DNA from: Deltaproteobacteria bacterium | GTDB taxonomy: Bacteria > Desulfobacterota > Syntrophia > Syntrophales > JAAYKM01 | Assembly: GCA_019136935.1 (NCBI GenBank) | Contig: JAGVTI010000018.1 | Coordinates: forward strand, 1 to 9,463 | Length of the DNA: 9,463 nt | Direction of reading: 5' to 3' | Part shown: piece by piece, positions 7,405 to 9,463 of the stretch | Layout of the letters: every line of letters starts with the position of its first letter | Numbering within the stretch: position 1 is the stretch's first letter | Program-made: the position numbers and the translations under genes | The notes under the pieces: model-generated | The model's input: only the letters and a program-made list of their open reading frames with translations | What the model was told of the DNA's origin: nothing | Databases searched by the model: none

Positions 7405-7431
7405 GACTTTTCAGGGTTCTCTGAAAGAGTC
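7405..7431 (+). other. Hairpin in the 5' leader of the tRNA precursor
   Basis: GACTTTTCAG (7405-7414) pairs with CTGAAAGAGTC (7421-7431), one bulged A and one G-U, loop of 6. It occupies the predicted 5' end of the primary transcript, 13 bases before the mature tRNA, so RNase P would remove it. Such leader stems can shield the pre-tRNA end. That role is inferred. Confidence 0.4.
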
Positions 7432-7444
7432 TGAAACAGATTGA

Positions 7445-7519
7445 GCGGGCGTAATTCAGCGGTAGAATGTCAGCTTCCCAAGCTGAAAGTCGCGGGTTCG
7501 ATTCCCGTCGCCCGCTCCA
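7445..7519 (+). tRNA. tRNA-Gly, anticodon CCC, CCA encoded
   Basis: A full cloverleaf can be drawn. The acceptor stem is GCGGGCG/CGCCCGC (7 bp); D stem ATTC/GAAT; anticodon stem TCAGC/GCTGA around the 7-nt loop TTCCCAA, giving anticodon CCC, which reads GGG; five-base variable loop AAGTC; T stem GCGGG/CCCGT with loop TTCGATT; discriminator T; and encoded CCA at 7517-7519. It decodes only GGG, so other Gly tRNAs must lie elsewhere. It stands alone with its own promoter and terminator. Confidence 0.96.
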
Positions 7520-7535
7520 GAAATATCAATGAAAG

Positions 7536-7567
7536 GAGATTGCCGTTTTTCGTCAGTCTCTTTTTTT
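7536..7567 (+). terminator. Intrinsic terminator of tRNA-Gly
   Basis: GAGATTG (7536-7542) pairs with CAGTCTC (7554-7560), one G-U pair, followed at once by seven T (7561-7567). It lies 16 bases after the tRNA CCA end. Together with the promoter at 7372 it makes the tRNA a single-gene transcription unit. Confidence 0.8.
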
Positions 7568-7641
7568 GTGTGCGGATGGACCAGTTTCCATCCGCCGAAC
7601 CATGGAATCCGCCTTTCCTCTTGCGGCATAGCATGCCCGAA

Positions 7642-7662
7642 ATATCAGATATTGACTGATAT
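7642..7662. promoter_or_regulatory. 21-bp palindrome, possible operator
   Basis: ATATCAG (7642-7648) and CTGATAT (7656-7662) form a perfect 7-bp inverted repeat with a 7-bp AT-rich centre, the size and symmetry usual for dimeric helix-turn-helix repressors. A partial half-site TTAATCAG follows at 7673-7680, and a consensus -10 box TATAAT at 7692-7697 lacks a good -35. The regulator is unknown. Confidence 0.4.
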
Positions 7663-7718
7663 CAACCCAGTATTAATCAGGTATTTTCTTATATAATTGA
7701 CAGAAACCACAGGATAAG

Positions 7719-7773
7719 ATCCGTATCGAACCCGCATTCAATCCGTATTGTATTTTTTCTTTCCCATCCTTAT
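7719..7773 (+). repeat. Three tandem octamers ATCCGTAT / ATCCGTAT / ATCCTTAT
   Basis: Identical octamers ATCCGTAT occur at 7719-7726 and 7741-7748, 22 bp apart start to start (about two helical turns). A one-mismatch copy ATCCTTAT follows at 7766-7773, 25 bp on, merging with a -10-like TATATA. The helical phasing suggests binding sites for an activator or repressor of the next gene. Chance cannot be excluded for 8-mers. Confidence 0.35.
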
Positions 7774-7776
7774 ATA
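7748..7776 (+). promoter_or_regulatory. Weak candidate promoter for the exported beta-barrel gene
   Basis: TTGTAT (7748-7753, only TTG conserved) and TATATA (7771-7776) have an ideal 17-bp spacer. Predicted start about 7783, giving a 60-base leader. The -35 is poor, which would fit a promoter needing an activator at the octamers that overlap it. Confidence 0.35.
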
Positions 7777-7843
7777 ACCTCCCGAGCAAAGATTCAAAAA
7801 CGTCATGCCACAACGGATAGGCGTTAACATGGGAGGACGGAAT

Positions 7844-8752
7844 ATGTTTGCCAGAATTTTGAAAAGCTTCATCGTTGTTGTGTCTGTCATGTTCGTTTTT
7901 TGCGGGACAGCCCTGGCCCAGCATTTCGAGGCCACCATTCCCCAGGGATACTGGCTGGAGGCCTGGATGATGCGCTTCCATGCGAACGAGTTCCTCGATA
8001 CGGAAGGTCATAAGGCCAAGATGGCGGATGGCAAGCATATTGATCTGACGCAGGATATCCTGTTTCTACGTCCGATCTACGTCACCAAGTACTGGATCTT
8101 TGATGCCCACATTCCAATATCCCGGCTGGAGTGGAAGAATTTCCCCGGCAGGGACGAAACGTCAAGCGGTTTGGATGATGTCTGGCTCAATGTCTGGATA
8201 CGGAACGAGAACGCCGAGGCGAAGTGGCGGCCCCTGGGGATCAACCTGGCCCCGGGCATCGGCGTCAAGTTCCCGATCGGCAAGTACGATAAAGACCGGG
8301 CCGTCAACCTGGGAGACGGCCAATATGACGTGCGGTTCGACCTGCGCTTCTCGAAATTCTTTTTCCAGGGAAATCCCTTTGGTGAAACGGGAAAGTGGGC
8401 GATCGAAGGCGCCGTCGAATATACCTATCGTTTCGAGAATCAGGATACGAATATCAAGCCGGGAAACCGCCTCGACTGGATCATCGGCCCGACGGTCAGC
8501 GTCGGCAAAAGCGTGAGAGTCGGCTGGGATATCGGCGGTAACATTAAAGAACGCGATGAAACGGGCAGTGGACGGGAATTGACAGGCTTTAATTCCTGGG
8601 GCAGGAAGGTTTCGACGGGACCGACCCTGTACTGGGTCATCACCCCCCAGATTCATCTGAGTGCCTACGCCATGATCGATATTGACGCCAGAAACGAAGC
8701 CAAGGGGTCTCTGTATTACCTGCGCTGGCTGTTCTACTGGCCCAAAAAGTAA
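7844..8752 (+). CDS. Exported outer-membrane beta-barrel protein, Phenol_MetA_deg ('transporter') family-like
   Basis: 302-residue protein with a clear signal peptide. MFARILKS is followed by a hydrophobic core, and ALA/Q at 23-26 predicts signal peptidase I cleavage. Cys20 does not sit in a proper lipobox. The ~277-residue mature part has alternating polar/aromatic strands, no membrane helix and many Gly/Asp turns, consistent with an outer-membrane barrel. The LDDVWLNVW...LGINLAPGIGVKFPIGKYD...LGDGQYDV pattern resembles proteins assigned to the MetA-pathway phenol-degradation barrel family, often labelled simply transporter. That assignment is from memory of the pattern and is moderate. Substrate unknown. 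Start: ATG 7844 is chosen for the ribosome site GGGAGGA (7831-7837) and the signal peptide directly after it. In-frame ATGs at 7805 and 7829 would add 13 or 5 residues. The gene is monocistronic, with a complex upstream region and two hairpins downstream. Confidence 0.75.
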   Translation: MFARILKSFIVVVSVMFVFCGTALAQHFEATIPQGYWLEAWMMRFHANEFLDTEGHKAKMADGKHIDLTQDILFLRPIYVTKYWIFDAHIPISRLEWKNFPGRDETSSGLDDVWLNVWIRNENAEAKWRPLGINLAPGIGVKFPIGKYDKDRAVNLGDGQYDVRFDLRFSKFFFQGNPFGETGKWAIEGAVEYTYRFENQDTNIKPGNRLDWIIGPTVSVGKSVRVGWDIGGNIKERDETGSGRELTGFNSWGRKVSTGPTLYWVITPQIHLSAYAMIDIDARNEAKGSLYYLRWLFYWPKK

Positions 8753-8766
8753 CGGCGGTCTCTTCT

Positions 8767-8790
8767 CCTATAAGACTTCCCCCTTATAGG
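8767..8790 (+). other. First of two tandem hairpins after the exported protein gene
   Basis: CCTATAAG (8767-8774) and CTTATAGG (8783-8790) form a perfect 8-bp stem with the C-rich 8-nt loop ACTTCCCC, 14 bases after the stop codon. No T-tract follows. Probably a 3'-end stabilising structure or part of a composite terminator. Confidence 0.5.
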
Positions 8791-8798
8791 TCGCAGAA

Positions 8799-8830
8799 CG
8801 GCCGGTCCAATTCCCCCATTGGGCCGGCCG
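8799..8830 (+). terminator. Second tandem hairpin, strong GC-rich 13-bp stem (terminator-like, no T-tract)
   Basis: CGGCCGGTCCAAT (8799-8811) pairs with ATTGGGCCGGCCG (8818-8830), twelve Watson-Crick pairs and one T-G, loop TCCCCC. It is strong enough to be the end of the transcript of the preceding gene, but TCGAGCG follows instead of T residues. It may be a roadblock to 3' exonucleases or act with Rho. Confidence 0.5.
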
Positions 8831-9007
8831 TCGAGCGATAGGAAAAAGAAGTTGAGTGCAAATTCCCGTCAGAGAACCGGCCAGGCGAAGCGGAACATCA
8901 CGTCATACCCCAGGATAAAAAGCGGAGCGTCTTTCTAAAGATCGTTGTGGTCGTTCCTTTGAGAAAGTTCACTCTTTTATATTAAGTACGAGATTGGAGT
9001 TTGGAAA

Positions 9008-9454
9008 ATGGGAAAGAAAACTGAGCATTTGTTAAATGAAATTAATCGTCTGCGTTCAGATGGATTGACAAACAGGGAAATCGCGCAAAAATGCGGCGTT
9101 TCCCCGCAATATGTCGGTAAACTGATCAAGGTTTATGAAGAGAATCGGCAAAGCCCGCCCGAATGGAACTATGGATTATCCACCCGGGTTCTGAACTGTC
9201 TGAAACGGAACCGGATTCCCCTGGATCTCCAGGTGATTGCCGACAGCATCGACCAGCTGCTTTGCATGAGGGGGATCGGGGATCGTTCCCTGAATGAAAT
9301 CGGAAGCGTGCTTAAGTCCCAGAATATTATCGATGATATCGGGGATTGGATAGAGGAAGGGAGGAGGAAACAGTACCGTCGGCATCAAACCTTATCCGAA
9401 TCGTTTTCTTATGATTTTCCGCGGCAGTATATTGTGCCCAATATCTTCATATAA
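9008..9454 (+). CDS. HTH protein fused to an RNA polymerase alpha-CTD-like domain
   Basis: 148-residue, predicted cytoplasmic. Residues ~1-45 form a helix-turn-helix: LTNREIAQKCGVSPQYVGKLI (20-40) has the sigma-region-4/LuxR-like 'NREIA...GVS...V.K' pattern. Residues ~56-106 match the C-terminal domain of RNA polymerase alpha. LSTRVLNCLK (57-66) corresponds to E. coli LTVRSANCLK and IGDRSLNEI (90-98) to LGKKSLTEI, with the same 23-residue spacing between them, so the alignment is gap-free. The DNA-contacting positions equivalent to E. coli R265, N268, C269, G296, S299 and E302 are kept; K298 is Arg. It lacks the alpha N-terminal assembly domain, so it is not a polymerase subunit. The C-terminal tail (~110-148) is charged, then aromatic, with no recognised domain. 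Start ATG 9008 has GGAG (8996-8999). The first ~60 bases and the upstream DNA are AT-richer than the neighbours. Likely a transcription regulator; targets unknown. Confidence 0.8.
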   Translation: MGKKTEHLLNEINRLRSDGLTNREIAQKCGVSPQYVGKLIKVYEENRQSPPEWNYGLSTRVLNCLKRNRIPLDLQVIADSIDQLLCMRGIGDRSLNEIGSVLKSQNIIDDIGDWIEEGRRKQYRRHQTLSESFSYDFPRQYIVPNIFI

Positions 9455-9463
9455 GATCGTTTC

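Larger units (their letters stand above)
7568..7843 (+). other. Non-coding region upstream of the exported protein gene
   Basis: I see no gene here. The left part has a perfect 9-bp hairpin, GCGGATGGA (7572-7580)/TCCATCCGC (7587-7595), immediately after the terminator T-tract. The right part is AT-rich with a palindrome, repeated octamers and promoter-like boxes (listed separately). This is the probable control region of the downstream gene. Confidence 0.5.

Noticed and set aside
7441..7659. 72-codon frame running through the tRNA-Gly gene
   Set aside because: It starts within a few bases of the tRNA and reads through its cloverleaf and terminator, so it is not coding.
7697..7720. TTGACA (7697-7702) with TAAGAT (7715-7720) as a promoter
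   Set aside because: The spacer is only 12 bp, too short for sigma70 RNA polymerase.
8959..8985. TTGAGA (8959-8964) with TATTAA (8980-8985) as the promoter of the last gene
   Set aside because: The spacer is 15 bp and both hexamers are imperfect. Plausible in AT-rich DNA but not strong enough to list.
1..9463. CRISPR array, insertion sequence or prophage
   Set aside because: No regularly spaced repeat, transposase or phage-type gene was seen, and coding density and gene content are those of a core chromosome for most of the window.

Overview
The window looks like a chromosomal segment from a GC-rich Gram-negative bacterium, most likely a deltaproteobacterium in the broad sense (Desulfobacterota; a Syntrophus/Smithella-like lineage is my guess). 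This rests on the gene order rho - rpmE - prfA - prmC - murA - hisD, which I recall from that group, on Gram-negative features such as an exported outer-membrane-type protein, and on base composition. It is inference, since I could not run a search.

Positions 1-556 hold the 3' part of pgeF (YfiH/laccase-domain family). A 528-base non-coding stretch (557-1084) follows. It contains a candidate structured RNA (about 560-661), a hairpin, a sigma70-like promoter, and a rho leader carrying three tandem hairpins. Positions 1085-7364 are a same-strand block of housekeeping genes. Rho (transcription termination), ribosomal protein L31, release factor RF1 and the RF1 methyltransferase PrmC form a transcription/translation-termination set. 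MurA (peptidoglycan precursor synthesis) and HisD (last step of histidine synthesis) follow. From prfA to hisD the genes overlap or nearly abut (4-base overlap, 3-base gap, 1-base gap), so they are probably one operon. PrmC methylates the GGQ glutamine of the RF1 encoded just before it. The rho-rpmE and rpmE-prfA gaps are longer and hold promoter-like and hairpin elements, so the block is probably regulated internally.

Positions 7372-7567 are a compact tRNA-Gly(CCC) unit with its own TTGACA-type promoter and a hairpin-plus-T7 terminator. The region after it is accessory in character. A roughly 275-base non-coding stretch carries a perfect hairpin, a 21-bp palindrome and three copies of an ATCCGTAT-like octamer. 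It precedes a monocistronic gene for an exported beta-barrel-type protein resembling the Phenol_MetA_deg 'transporter' family, which is followed by two strong hairpins.

The last gene (9008-9454) encodes a small protein that joins an N-terminal helix-turn-helix to a domain closely matching the C-terminal DNA-binding domain of the RNA polymerase alpha subunit. It keeps almost all of the UP-element-contacting residues and is the most interesting object here. No CRISPR array, insertion sequence or obvious prophage gene is visible.
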